Assembly: GCF_002849715.1 (NCBI RefSeq)
Contig: NZ_CP018863.1
Location: 1,364,001-1,428,000, forward strand
Length of the DNA: 64,000 bases
Origin: Arthrobacter crystallopoietes
Lineage (GTDB): Bacteria; Actinomycetota; Actinomycetes; Actinomycetales; Micrococcaceae
Direction of reading: 5' to 3'
Within the stretch, counting starts at the first letter, position 1; each line of letters begins with the position of its first letter. The translations under genes and the position numbers were made by a program. The notes beneath the pieces were generated by a model, which saw only the letters and a program-made list of their open reading frames with translations, did no database searches and was not told the DNA's origin. Below, piece after piece: positions 17,780-26,356 of the stretch.

Positions 17780-19543
17780 ATGAACACCGCCACCAGCCAA
17801 CCCGCCCTCGACGTTGACGTACTCATCATTGGTTCCGGAGCCGGCGGACTCGCCGCCGCCGTTACCGCTGCCTACCACGGGCTCAAAGTCGTCGTCGTGG
17901 AGAAGGCCGCTGTCTGCGGAGGTGCCACCTCCTGGTCCGGCGGCTGGGCCTGGACCCCCGGTAATCCGTTGGCGAAAGCCGGCGGCGTCAACGAGGACCG
18001 CGAGGAGTTCCGCACCTACCTACGCCACCGGCTGGGCGATAATTTCGACGCCGACCGTGTCGAAGCATTCCTCGAAGCCGTACCCCACATGGTCGGCTTC
18101 TTCCACGCGAAGACCAGCCTGAAATTCACCCCCGGCGCCAAGATCAAGGACATCTACGGCAAGACGCCAGGTGCCGGCACCGGACACCGCTCTGTCGGCC
18201 CCGCCCCGTACAACGCGCGCAACATCAGGCCGGAGTTGCGGAACAAAATGCGGCACCAACTGTACGAAACCTCTTTCCTCGGCATGGGGATCATGGCGGG
18301 ACCGGATCTAACGAAGTTCCTCTCCGCGTCCCAAGGCAGCGTCGCCGGCCTGTTCCACGCCGCGAAGCGCTTCGTGCCGCATGTTTTCGACGTCGTCGTG
18401 CACCGCCGCAACATGCAGCTAGTCAACGGCACGGCACTGACCGGGCGGCTGATGAAATCCGCCGACGACCTCGGCGTCGACATCCGTGTCTCGACCCCGG
18501 CCCGGAAACTCCTCACGGACGCCTCCGGGTCTGTAGTCGGCGCTGAGGTGGAGGGCCCCGAGAGTCGGTATACGATCAATGCGGCCCGCGGCGTCGTGCT
18601 TGCGGCCGGAGGATTTCCGAACGATATCGAGCGGCGCAAGCAGCTTTTCCCCAAAACCCCCACGGGGCACGAGCACTGGACTCTGGCACCCAAGGAGACT
18701 ATTGGGGACGGAATCACGATGGCGCAGGAAGTGGGTGCGCACTTCAAGACCGACGTCGCTTCGCCCGCCGCATGGTGCCCGGTCTCGCTCGTGCCCTTCG
18801 CCAACGGCCGCCAGGGCACCTTCCCGCACATCATGGACCGCGCCAAACCCGGAAGCATCGGCGTACGGCGCAACGGCAAGCGGTTCGTCAACGAGGCCAA
18901 CGGCTACTACGACTACGTGGCAGCGCTCATCGAGGCCACGCCCGAGGGCGAGCCGGTCGAGTCTTGGCAGATTACGGATGCCCGCTTCGTCCGCAAATAC
19001 CCGCTCGGCATGGCCAAGCCGCTGCCCGTTCCGCTGTTCCCGTACCTGCGCTCCGGCTACCTCAAGAAGGGCCGCACCGTCGAGGAACTCGCCCGAAACT
19101 GCGGCATCGACCCACAGGGGCTCAAAGATACTCTCGCTCGCTTCAACGAGAATGCGCGACGCGGTCTGGACCCCGATTTCGAACGCGGAGAAACAGAGTT
19201 CAACCGCTACGGCGGCGACCCGACCACGACGCCCAACCCTACACTGGCCCCAATCGAGAAGGGCCCGTTCTACGCCGTGAAGGTGGTACCGGGAAGCTTC
19301 GGCACTTTCGCTGGGATAGACGTTGACCCCCGTGCCCGGGTTCTCGACGGCGAAGGCCAACCGATTGCAGGGCTGTATGCGGTTGGGAATGACCAGTCCA
19401 GCGTGATGGGCGGGCATTATCCGGCCGGCGGCATCAACCTCGGACCGGCCCTGACGTTCGGCTACGTCGCGGCCCGGGACATGGCCGGAGCAACTGCGTA
19501 TGAGGATGACGGCAGCGCAGTCCACGCTTCCGCTGACCGCTGA
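17780..19543 (+). CDS. FAD-dependent oxidoreductase, ketosteroid-dehydrogenase/fumarate-reductase type
   Basis: A 587-residue flavoprotein with VDVLIIGSGAGGLAAAVTAAYHG near residue 12, a second FAD segment CGGATSWSGG, and the C-terminal AGLYAVGNDQSSVMGGHYPAGGINLGPALTFGY. ATG 17780 gives the normal family N-terminus. It is the last gene of the 13.9-19.5 kb operon and faces fhs. It differs enough from the 9485 paralogue to suggest a separate step on the same type of ring substrate. Confidence 0.88.
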   Translation: MNTATSQPALDVDVLIIGSGAGGLAAAVTAAYHGLKVVVVEKAAVCGGATSWSGGWAWTPGNPLAKAGGVNEDREEFRTYLRHRLGDNFDADRVEAFLEAVPHMVGFFHAKTSLKFTPGAKIKDIYGKTPGAGTGHRSVGPAPYNARNIRPELRNKMRHQLYETSFLGMGIMAGPDLTKFLSASQGSVAGLFHAAKRFVPHVFDVVVHRRNMQLVNGTALTGRLMKSADDLGVDIRVSTPARKLLTDASGSVVGAEVEGPESRYTINAARGVVLAAGGFPNDIERRKQLFPKTPTGHEHWTLAPKETIGDGITMAQEVGAHFKTDVASPAAWCPVSLVPFANGRQGTFPHIMDRAKPGSIGVRRNGKRFVNEANGYYDYVAALIEATPEGEPVESWQITDARFVRKYPLGMAKPLPVPLFPYLRSGYLKKGRTVEELARNCGIDPQGLKDTLARFNENARRGLDPDFERGETEFNRYGGDPTTTPNPTLAPIEKGPFYAVKVVPGSFGTFAGIDVDPRARVLDGEGQPIAGLYAVGNDQSSVMGGHYPAGGINLGPALTFGYVAARDMAGATAYEDDGSAVHASADR

Positions 19544-19597
19544 GTACGACGTTGGCCGCCCGCTGACAAATTTGAGCCCGCCGAAGCGCCCGGTGGC

Positions 19598-21286
19598 CTA
19601 GAAGAGTCCGGTGATCTCGCCGTCGTCGTTCACGTCCATCCGCATCGCGGCAGGCTGCGGGGGCAAGCCGGGCATGGTCATCACCGCGCCGGTCAGCGCG
19701 ACGATGAAGCCGGCGCCAGTTTTCGGAATCAGATCCCGGACGGTGATGGTGAAGCCGGACGGGGCGCCGAGCCTTGTCGGATCGTCGGTGAACGAGTACT
19801 GGGTCTTCGCCATGCAGACGGGCAGCCGGCCCCAGCCGTTGGCCTCGATCTCCGCGAGCCGCCGCTTGGCCGGAATGGCGAATTCCACGTGGTCGGCGCC
19901 GTAGATCTGCTGGGCGATGGTCTCGATTTTCTTTTCGACGGCGAGGTCCAGGTCGTAGAGCGGCGAGAAGTTTTGCGGCGCCTCGACCGCACGGGCAACC
20001 TTGGCGGCCAGTTCATCGCCGCCGGTCCCGCCGCCGCCTTCGCCCCACACATCGGCGACGGCCGCCTCGACGCCCTTCCGCCGGCACCACTGCAGAATCG
20101 CGTCCAGTTCCGCCTGCGAGTCCGTGGTGAATTTGTTGATCGCGACGACCGGCGTCACGCCGAACTTCGCCGCGTTGTCCACGTGGCGCTCCAGGTTCAC
20201 CAGCCCCTCCTGCAGGGCCGCGGTATCCGGCGTCGACAGGTTCTCCTTGGCCACGCCGCCATGCATTTTGAGCGCGCGGACCGTAGCAACGACGACGATG
20301 GCCGACGGCGCAAAACCGGCAGCCCGCGCCTTGATGTCCATAAACTTCTCGGCACCGAGGTCCGAACCGAAACCGGCCTCGGTGACGACGATGTCGGCCA
20401 GCCGCCGGGCGGTCTGCGTGGCAATGACGGAGTTGCAGCCGTGGGCAATGTTGGCGAACGGCCCGCCGTGGACCAGCGCGGGCGTGCCGGCAATGGTCTG
20501 CACGAGGTTCGGCTTGACGGCATCCTTGAGCAGCATCGCCATGGCGCCCTCGGCACCCAGGTCCCCCACCGTGACGGGCTTTTTATCGTAGGTGTAACCG
20601 AAAGTGATACGGGCCAGCCGCCGCTTCAGGTCCTTCAGATCGGTGGACAGGCAGAACACCGCCATCACTTCGGACGCCACCGTGATGTCGAAACCGTCCT
20701 CGCGCGGCACACCCTGGCTCGGGCCGCCAAGCCCGACGACGATCTGCCGCAGCGTGCGGTCGTTCATGTCGACAACGCGCTTGAAGGGGATGCGCCGCGG
20801 GTCGATGCCGAGGGCGTTGCCTTGATAAATGTGGTTGTCCACGAGAGCCATCAGCGCATTGTTGGCGGACGTGATGGCGTGAAAGTCGCCGGTGAAGTGG
20901 AGATTTATGTCGTCCATCGGCAGCACCTGGGAGTAGCCGCCGCCGGTGGCCCCGCCCTTCATCCCGAGAATCGGCCCCAGGGACGGCTCGCGCAATGCAA
21001 TCATCGTCTTATGCCCGGCCTTGGCCAGTGCATCGCCCAGGCCGACGGTCACCGTAGACTTGCCCTCCCCTGCCGGCGTGGGCGACATGGCACTGACCAG
21101 CACCACCCGGCCGCGCGGCTCCGCCTGGTCCTCGGCCAACTTGGCCGGGTCGATCTTGGCCTTGTAGTTGCCGTACAGTTCCACTGCCTCGTGCCGGATG
21201 CCGGCCGCCAGCGCGATGTCCATGATGGGCCTCAGCGTGGCCCGGCGGGCAATTTCAAGATCGGTCAAGGGGGAGGCTGCAGACAT
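19598..21286 (-). CDS. fhs: Formate-tetrahydrofolate ligase
   Basis: A 562-residue ATP-dependent ligase making 10-formyl-THF. The P-loop is TPAGEGKST (about residues 72-80), the signature [14 protein letters not shown] follows near 110, and the C-terminal [11 protein letters not shown] is conserved. GAGGACAAAG precedes the ATG. It is a stand-alone, leftward housekeeping gene between the oxidoreductase cluster and the recombinase element. Confidence 0.97.
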   Translation of the reverse strand: MSAASPLTDLEIARRATLRPIMDIALAAGIRHEAVELYGNYKAKIDPAKLAEDQAEPRGRVVLVSAMSPTPAGEGKSTVTVGLGDALAKAGHKTMIALREPSLGPILGMKGGATGGGYSQVLPMDDINLHFTGDFHAITSANNALMALVDNHIYQGNALGIDPRRIPFKRVVDMNDRTLRQIVVGLGGPSQGVPREDGFDITVASEVMAVFCLSTDLKDLKRRLARITFGYTYDKKPVTVGDLGAEGAMAMLLKDAVKPNLVQTIAGTPALVHGGPFANIAHGCNSVIATQTARRLADIVVTEAGFGSDLGAEKFMDIKARAAGFAPSAIVVVATVRALKMHGGVAKENLSTPDTAALQEGLVNLERHVDNAAKFGVTPVVAINKFTTDSQAELDAILQWCRRKGVEAAVADVWGEGGGGTGGDELAAKVARAVEAPQNFSPLYDLDLAVEKKIETIAQQIYGADHVEFAIPAKRRLAEIEANGWGRLPVCMAKTQYSFTDDPTRLGAPSGFTITVRDLIPKTGAGFIVALTGAVMTMPGLPPQPAAMRMDVNDDGEITGLF

Positions 21287-21730
21287 CTTTGTCCTCTTCC
21301 ATCATCTCGCGGCATCTATGGAGCCAACGTACCAGTCGAACCCGGTTTTGTGACCGGTAGGCTGCGGCAGAAAGGGCATCCCGGTGCCCGGGGCGTGAGC
21401 GAGGTTGGTCGGGTGGGTATGCCATGCTCAGTGCTGCAGCAGCTGGCGCCTTTATCGATGACGCGAGGAAGCGTCTATCAATCCGATGTATTCGCGCTTA
21501 ATGCGAATACGCAAACTGGTTGACATAAGGCAGGTTATCGGCGAAAAAAGTACGGGAGTAGAAGTAGCTGCGAAAACTCCCGTTCCACGGCTATTTCGGT
21601 GTTTCCGCAGGTCAGACGAGCCTTTGCTGCAACGACCGCATCTGGACGCTAGGCCTGAATTTGCTCCTGGATCCCTTGCCACTGTAGGTTTCCTGCATCT
21701 AATGCATGTTTCCATGGTTTAGGGGTTGCA
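21287..21730. other. Intergenic region carrying the left flank of the recombinase element
   Basis: No convincing gene is seen in these 444 bases. They contain an 8-bp hairpin (21488-21510) and a stretch, TGACATAAGGCAGG plus TTATCGGCGAAA (ending 21546), whose last 12 bases recur at 40224-40235. Beyond 21546 the sequence is unique to the element. AGGGG lies 6 bases before the recombinase GTG start at 21731. Confidence 0.6.
21488..21510. repeat. Inverted repeat GTATTCGC-N7-GCGAATAC
   Basis: Eight perfectly paired bases flank a 7-base AT-containing loop. It lies 36 bp left of the proposed element boundary. It could be a recombinase-binding site or a terminator for an unmarked transcript. There is no T-run. 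Confidence 0.5.
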
Positions 21731-22852
21731 GTGAATGGTGCCGTTCCGGGTTTTGTCCCGCGGATGCTGGTGGATCCGGCTGTCGGGCTGTTCAGGGCCG
21801 ACGAGCGTGTTTTCACCGCCATGCTGGATGGCTGGCGGGCGCAGATGCTGGCCCGTGGGCTCACGACGCAGACCATCAAGCAGCGCTGCCAGCTGCTGGC
21901 GCGGTTCCAGGAATTCACCGGTGAGTTTCCGTGGCAATGGCGTGCGGTGGACATAGATGAGTTCCTGGCCGGACTGCGTTCCGGTGAGCAGCCGATCAGC
22001 CTCAAGACGCTGCGCTCGTACAGCAATGCCGTGGGGATGTTCTGCGCCTACCTGACGCATCCTGGCTATGGATGGGGTGAGTTCTGCGAACGCACTTTTG
22101 GTGATATCCCGAGCCAGATCTGCTTTGAATGGAACACGCCCAGGCACACGACCGATGACGCCGTGCCGGCGCAGCGGCGGGCATTCACCAAGGTTGAGCT
22201 GCAACGGCTTTTCGATCACGTTGACGATCTCGTCGACCGTGAGTACGCGGCCGGCAGCAAGCGTTGGCTGCCGCTGTTCCGTGATTCGGTGGCGTTCAAA
22301 GTCTGTTATGCCTATGGGCTTCGCCGGCGTGAGATGACGATGCTGGATCTGGAGGACTTCGGCCCCAATCCCCACGTGAATGAGTATGGCCGCTTCGGTG
22401 CCGTCCAGGTGAGGTTTGCCAAAGGCACGGCAGGTTCCGGGCCCAGGCGGCGGACTGTTCTGACCGTGCCGGAGTTCGACTGGGTCGTGGATCAGCTGCG
22501 TACCTGGACCGGCGGGATGCGGGCGCGGTTCCCAACAGCTGACCGGTCCTCGGCGCTCTGGCCAAGCGAGCGGGGCGCCCGGATGTCACTTGGCAGCTTC
22601 GGCGATGCCTTCGCAGCAGCTCGCGACGCCGTTGGGTTGCCCAAGGAACTGGGGCTGCACTGCCTCAGACACTCCTACGTGACCCACCTGATCGAAGCCG
22701 GCTACGACCCGGCCTTCGTGCAGACGCAGGTCGGCCACTCGTACGCCTCGACCACCGGCCTCTACACATCGGTATCGTCGGACTTCAAGCAGAAAACCGT
22801 GCAACAGATGATCGCACGCCGCATCACCACCTTGGAGGACCCAGATGCCTGA
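21731..22852 (+). CDS. Tyrosine recombinase/integrase
   Basis: A 373-residue phage-integrase-type recombinase with a SAM-like core-binding N-terminal half. The catalytic set is complete: Arg in GLRRREMTMLDLEDF, Lys in VRFAKGTAGSG, HCLRHSYVTHLIE, the second His in VGHSYASTT and the Tyr nucleophile in GLYTSVS. It starts at GTG with AGGGG upstream. Its last 8 bases overlap the next gene, so the two are translationally coupled. It is presumably the active strand-exchange enzyme of the element. Confidence 0.92.
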   Translation: MNGAVPGFVPRMLVDPAVGLFRADERVFTAMLDGWRAQMLARGLTTQTIKQRCQLLARFQEFTGEFPWQWRAVDIDEFLAGLRSGEQPISLKTLRSYSNAVGMFCAYLTHPGYGWGEFCERTFGDIPSQICFEWNTPRHTTDDAVPAQRRAFTKVELQRLFDHVDDLVDREYAAGSKRWLPLFRDSVAFKVCYAYGLRRREMTMLDLEDFGPNPHVNEYGRFGAVQVRFAKGTAGSGPRRRTVLTVPEFDWVVDQLRTWTGGMRARFPTADRSSALWPSERGARMSLGSFGDAFAAARDAVGLPKELGLHCLRHSYVTHLIEAGYDPAFVQTQVGHSYASTTGLYTSVSSDFKQKTVQQMIARRITTLEDPDA

Positions 22853-23198
22853 ACAGCGCCGGATCGGCTACCGCTGGAACTTACGTGCCCTCATGGCCAA
22901 GCACAACCTCTGGAAGACCACCGAACTGATGCCGCTGCTGAAATCCCGCGGAATCAACCTTTCCGAGAGCCAGGTTTACCGGCTGGTCACGGCCACGCCG
23001 GAACGCATTCCGGCCAGGACGTTCGCGGCCCTTTGCGACATCCTGGACTGCACCCCCAACGACCTGTTCGAACCCTTCGTCGAGATGCGCGCCGCGGCGA
23101 CAGCCGACGCACCTCGGCGCAGCGAAGACCTGGGAATCCAACCCGGTAACCCGATCGCCAAACGCATCCGCCTCGTCACCCCCGAGGACGGTGAGTAG
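22845..23198 (+). CDS. Small XRE-type helix-turn-helix protein of the recombinase element
   Basis: 117 residues. The core is an XRE/Cro-like fold in reduced form: NLRALMAKHNLWKTTELMPLLKSRGINLSESQVYRLVTATPERIPARTFAALCDILDCTPNDLFEPF in outline, with the usual C-terminal DLFEP ending. It has a GGAGG ribosome site and overlaps both neighbours by 8 bases. It probably binds element DNA as a directionality or regulatory factor, filling the position of TnpC-like helpers. Confidence 0.85.
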   Translation: MPEQRRIGYRWNLRALMAKHNLWKTTELMPLLKSRGINLSESQVYRLVTATPERIPARTFAALCDILDCTPNDLFEPFVEMRAAATADAPRRSEDLGIQPGNPIAKRIRLVTPEDGE

Positions 23199-24669
23199 GC
23201 CCCGCAAGCCGGAGGACCCGACCCGCTGGCCGGTCCCCTGCTCCCGCTGCGGCCAACACCACCAAACCGTTGCACGGTGGCCCGACGGCGGCGTCTGCGG
23301 CTACTGCTACCAGCAAGCCAAACGCACCCGCGGCATCTGCGCCTGCGGACACGAAGGCGTCCTGCCCGGCCTCATCGACACCCAACCCGCGTGCCGTCGA
23401 TGCTCGGGCATCCGACTCAACGTCGACTGCCGGACCTGCGGAGCCGAGGACGAACTTCACAGCGGCGGCCGCTGCTGGACCTGCGTCCTCGGCAATGTCG
23501 TAGATGGCCTGCTCACCGACCCGGCCACGGGATCCATCGCCAACGATCTGATCCCGCTGGCGGCGGCGCTGAAGTCGATGAAACGGGCCAACAGCGGCCT
23601 GACCTGGATCCGCCAAAAGCACGTAACAGCGTTCCTGCGAAACCTCGCAGTCGCACCCGCGATCACGCACGAAACCTTCGACGGACTGCCCGACTCACGC
23701 ACCCGCGAATACGTCCGAGGACTCCTCATCGAGCACGGGGTGCTCCCCCGCCGCGACGAACTCCGGATGCGCTACGACAACTGGGCAACGCAAGCCCTCG
23801 AGCGCGTGAGTGACCTGCAGAACCGTGAAGTGATCCGCCGCTACATCCGCTGGCACCACCAACGACGGATGAACCACATGGACGAAGTCAGCCGCGGAAC
23901 CTTCCTGCGCGCCAAACAAGAAGTCACCGTGGCCATCGACCTCCTCAACTGGCTCACCGGCCACGGCATCAAACTGCCCGAGCTGCAACAATCCCACCTC
24001 GACGTATGGCAAGCAGAAGGGCCAACAACCCGGCGCATCGCCGAGCGCTTCCTCAAATGGGCCATCAAAACCAAAGCCGCTCCGGCAGGTCTCGCCATCC
24101 TCCCGCACCGCCGCGGAACCAGTCCCAAACTCGACAAGACAGGACAGGACGAAGCGCTGAACAAGGTACTTCAACTGGACGGACTCGACGTACGGGACAG
24201 GGCCGCCGCCATCCTCATCCTCGTCTTCGGACAACAGGCCGAAAACATCGCTCGGCTGACTTGGGACGACGTGACCATCACCGAAGACCTGGTCACCATC
24301 CGGCTCGGGACAATCCAGATCGCACTGCCTGATCCGCTGGACCTGCCGTGGCGGGAACTCGCTGAGAATCCCGGCCACAACCTCACCGCCTCACACCCGA
24401 GCACTAATTGGGTATTCCGCGGAATCGCGCCCGGGCGCCACATCGACCCAGGTCACCTGACAGTGCGGCTCAGCAGACTATTCAGCACTCGGGCGGCACG
24501 GCTCGGAACTCTCCACGAACTCACCAAACTCGCGCCCGTGGCCATCATTGCCGATGCACTGGGCTACTCCCCGGTTACCATCGAACGCCATGCCACTGAC
24601 TCGGCCGCCGCCTACGCCCAATACATCGCAGCAGCAAGAACCTCCCGGCGAAACGCGCCACATGTCTAA
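23191..24669 (+). CDS. Zinc-finger, degenerate tyrosine-recombinase-like protein
   Basis: 492 residues. The first about 100 residues hold four or five CxxC pairs (CSRCGQ, CGYC, CACG, CRRC, CRTC, CWTC), suggesting zinc ribbons. The rest follows a recombinase plan, with FGQQAENIARLTWDDV where the catalytic Arg box should be. ADALGYSPVTIERHATDSAAAYAQYI stands where LGH...Y would be. The conserved Arg, HxxR and His are not preserved, so it is probably a non-catalytic partner. It starts at GTG within the HTH gene. Confidence 0.78.
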   Translation: MSRPRKPEDPTRWPVPCSRCGQHHQTVARWPDGGVCGYCYQQAKRTRGICACGHEGVLPGLIDTQPACRRCSGIRLNVDCRTCGAEDELHSGGRCWTCVLGNVVDGLLTDPATGSIANDLIPLAAALKSMKRANSGLTWIRQKHVTAFLRNLAVAPAITHETFDGLPDSRTREYVRGLLIEHGVLPRRDELRMRYDNWATQALERVSDLQNREVIRRYIRWHHQRRMNHMDEVSRGTFLRAKQEVTVAIDLLNWLTGHGIKLPELQQSHLDVWQAEGPTTRRIAERFLKWAIKTKAAPAGLAILPHRRGTSPKLDKTGQDEALNKVLQLDGLDVRDRAAAILILVFGQQAENIARLTWDDVTITEDLVTIRLGTIQIALPDPLDLPWRELAENPGHNLTASHPSTNWVFRGIAPGRHIDPGHLTVRLSRLFSTRAARLGTLHELTKLAPVAIIADALGYSPVTIERHATDSAAAYAQYIAAARTSRRNAPHV

Positions 24670-25276
24670 CAGGCGTTCGGCCGACACGGTCCGAACTTTC
24701 GAGAGGGCAATCTGTTAAGAGGGCTAATGGCAACGGCGGAAATCGCCTACTCCCGGCCCATGAATACCCGCGCATGCCAGTTCAAAACGCCTAGTCAGGA
24801 GGCGTTTTCCTCACTGGAACCGTCCAAGGTTTGGATTCAGTGGGCAACGTTCAGGGCGAACTGCCACCCGACCATCCGGTGAATATCAGTGAACTTAGTG
24901 AGCTTGATGGGTCTGAGGCTTTCGCTCGTTCGTCTCAGGACGATCGCTTTCGGCAACGCGAGGCCTGCACCTTGTCAGTTGCCAGTCAATCGAACGCAGG
25001 GTGAGCCGCCGTGTCCGGTTGGAACTGCCGATAAGCGGCTGCCAAGGTCGAAACGCTGCGCCAGCCGCCGTACTGTTTGGCCGAGCGACCTTTCGGGACC
25101 TTTTCGGCGCGTCCAGACTTATGTCAAGTCGATCCGCTCTGAAGGCCCCCCTTGCGCAGCGTCCTGCTGCGTAAATAGCCGCAGCCCGTACCGGAAAATC
25201 AGAAGCTGCAGATCCCGTGCAAATTCGCTCTCTGCCGCTGCCTCTGCACCAGGCTTGGTGATGTCGGCGCGGCCGT
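24670..25276. other. Gene-free region with repeat and possible gene debris
   Basis: No intact gene is seen. It holds the right flank of the element (24783-24885). On the minus strand, an open stretch from about 25290 down to a TAA near 25137 reads like a protein C-terminus (EFARDLQLLIFRYGLRLF...), but it has no recognisable family or start. It may be debris from an older rearrangement. Confidence 0.4.
24783..24885. repeat. Repeat copy A: terminator-like 25-mer plus related downstream sequence
   Basis: The 25-mer 24783-24807 is identical to 40236-40260 and contains a 9-bp hairpin (AAAACGCCT / AGGCGTTTT). The following bases keep further matches to copy B: TTGGATTCAG-YGGGCAA-YGTTC and ATCCGGTGA, with gaps. 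It starts 114 bases after the last recombinase-element gene. Confidence 0.75.
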
Positions 25277-26290
25277 TCAGCCTAACGTCGAGTGTGCTAC
25301 CTGTCCGTCGAGCACGAACCCCCTAAGATCCACCACGTTCTCTAGCTGCTCCCCCTGCTGCCATAGACGAAGGTTGCGCACGAACATCTCGACCGCTGCG
25401 CGCTGCCAGCCCACGAAATCGGCCGACTGGTGCGGGGACACAATGACGTTCTCCATCTCCCAGAATGGATGATCCGCCTTGAGAGGTTCGGTTTCGAAGA
25501 CATCGAGCGTGGCCGCTCCGATGCGTCGTGATTGCAGTGCTGCGAGCAGGGCATCCTCATCGAGCAGCGGTCCGCGACCCACGTTCACCACGTGGGAGTG
25601 GGGCCGCATGGCTGCGAGCTCCGGAGCGCCGATGAGGCCGCGCGTCGAGTCGGTGAGCGGTGCCGCGAGGACGAGGTCGTCGATTTCCGGCAGCAGCTGC
25701 GGCAGTTCGACGATGCCCCGCACCGGTCCGAGCGCGCGACCGTCCACCGCCCCGCCGTCGATGCGTGGCGTTCGGCCGACGATGTCGACCTCCATACCGA
25801 CGGCCCTGAGCAGCAGCGCGATGCGTGCCCCTACCCCGCCCACACCGATCACGGCGGCTCTGCGTCCCTGCAGCCGCAGTGTGGAGCACTTATCCCACAC
25901 CCCCCTTCGCTGGTTCTCGATCGAGCGTCTTATGTCTTTCGCTTGCAGCAGGATGCTTGCGAGCACGAACTCCGCCATGGGTTGCTCGAAGAGCCCACGG
26001 GTGTTCGTAACGAGCACTTTTGAAGCGGCAACTTCGGGCGTTGCGACCGCATTTACGCCGATGCTGTTCGTTTGAATCCATTCGAGTCCACCCGGTCCGC
26101 AGTCGCGGATCAGCGTCGTAGCGAGGTCCCACACCAGCATCACACGGGCGTCCCGCCGTGCAGCGCGCAGTTCTTCGATGGTGCGCACATACACAGGCAC
26201 CGCGACCTCCTCGATGAGCGCAAAATCGTCGCGAACCGGGGCATCCTTCGCGAGGACGACAATTATTCGGGGTTTCAACGGAACCTCCAT
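25277..26290 (-). CDS. D-isomer-specific 2-hydroxyacid dehydrogenase
   Basis: About 337 residues. The NAD motif is GVGGVGARIALLLRAVGMEVDIVGR and the catalytic Arg region is NVGRGPLLDEDALLAAL. The catalytic His lies in SPHQSADFVGW. It interconverts a 2-keto acid and a D-2-hydroxy acid. I took ATG 26290 (MEVPLKPRIIVVLAK fits the family). A TTG at 26332 has a GGAGGA close by but adds an untypical extension, so the start is uncertain. It follows the AsnC-like gene on the same strand and probably belongs to the same amino-acid/keto-acid system. Confidence 0.85.
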   Translation of the reverse strand: MEVPLKPRIIVVLAKDAPVRDDFALIEEVAVPVYVRTIEELRAARRDARVMLVWDLATTLIRDCGPGGLEWIQTNSIGVNAVATPEVAASKVLVTNTRGLFEQPMAEFVLASILLQAKDIRRSIENQRRGVWDKCSTLRLQGRRAAVIGVGGVGARIALLLRAVGMEVDIVGRTPRIDGGAVDGRALGPVRGIVELPQLLPEIDDLVLAAPLTDSTRGLIGAPELAAMRPHSHVVNVGRGPLLDEDALLAALQSRRIGAATLDVFETEPLKADHPFWEMENVIVSPHQSADFVGWQRAAVEMFVRNLRLWQQGEQLENVVDLRGFVLDGQVAHSTLG

Positions 26291-26356
26291 CGGTTGTGAC
26301 CGTGCAAACGGAATGGTGCTGCTTTCCTCCAACTCGGCTTCGAGTAACGAGTCTGC

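Larger units (their letters stand above)
21547..24782. mobile_element. Three-gene tyrosine-recombinase element (proposed limits)
   Basis: The element is about 3.24 kb and carries a tyrosine recombinase, a small HTH protein and a zinc-finger degenerate recombinase, all rightward with 8-base overlaps. The limits come from comparison with 40224-40325. There, the sequence left of 21547 (TTATCGGCGAAA) is joined directly to the sequence right of 24782 (the 25-mer beginning CAAAACGCC), as expected for an unoccupied target. The ends carry no terminal inverted repeats, as usual for tyrosine-recombinase elements. The gene order recalls Tn554 tnpA/B/C, but protein sizes and domains differ. Confidence 0.65.

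Noticed and set aside
21350..21730. A tRNA gene as integration target of the recombinase element
   Set aside because: No cloverleaf or T-loop consensus was found here or near 24.8 or 40.2 kb; the shared target looks like a terminator hairpin.
24889..25326. A 145-codon rightward gene downstream of the recombinase trio
   Set aside because: The product is Arg/Ser/Pro-rich with no ribosome site or family signal, and it runs into the antisense of a real dehydrogenase gene.
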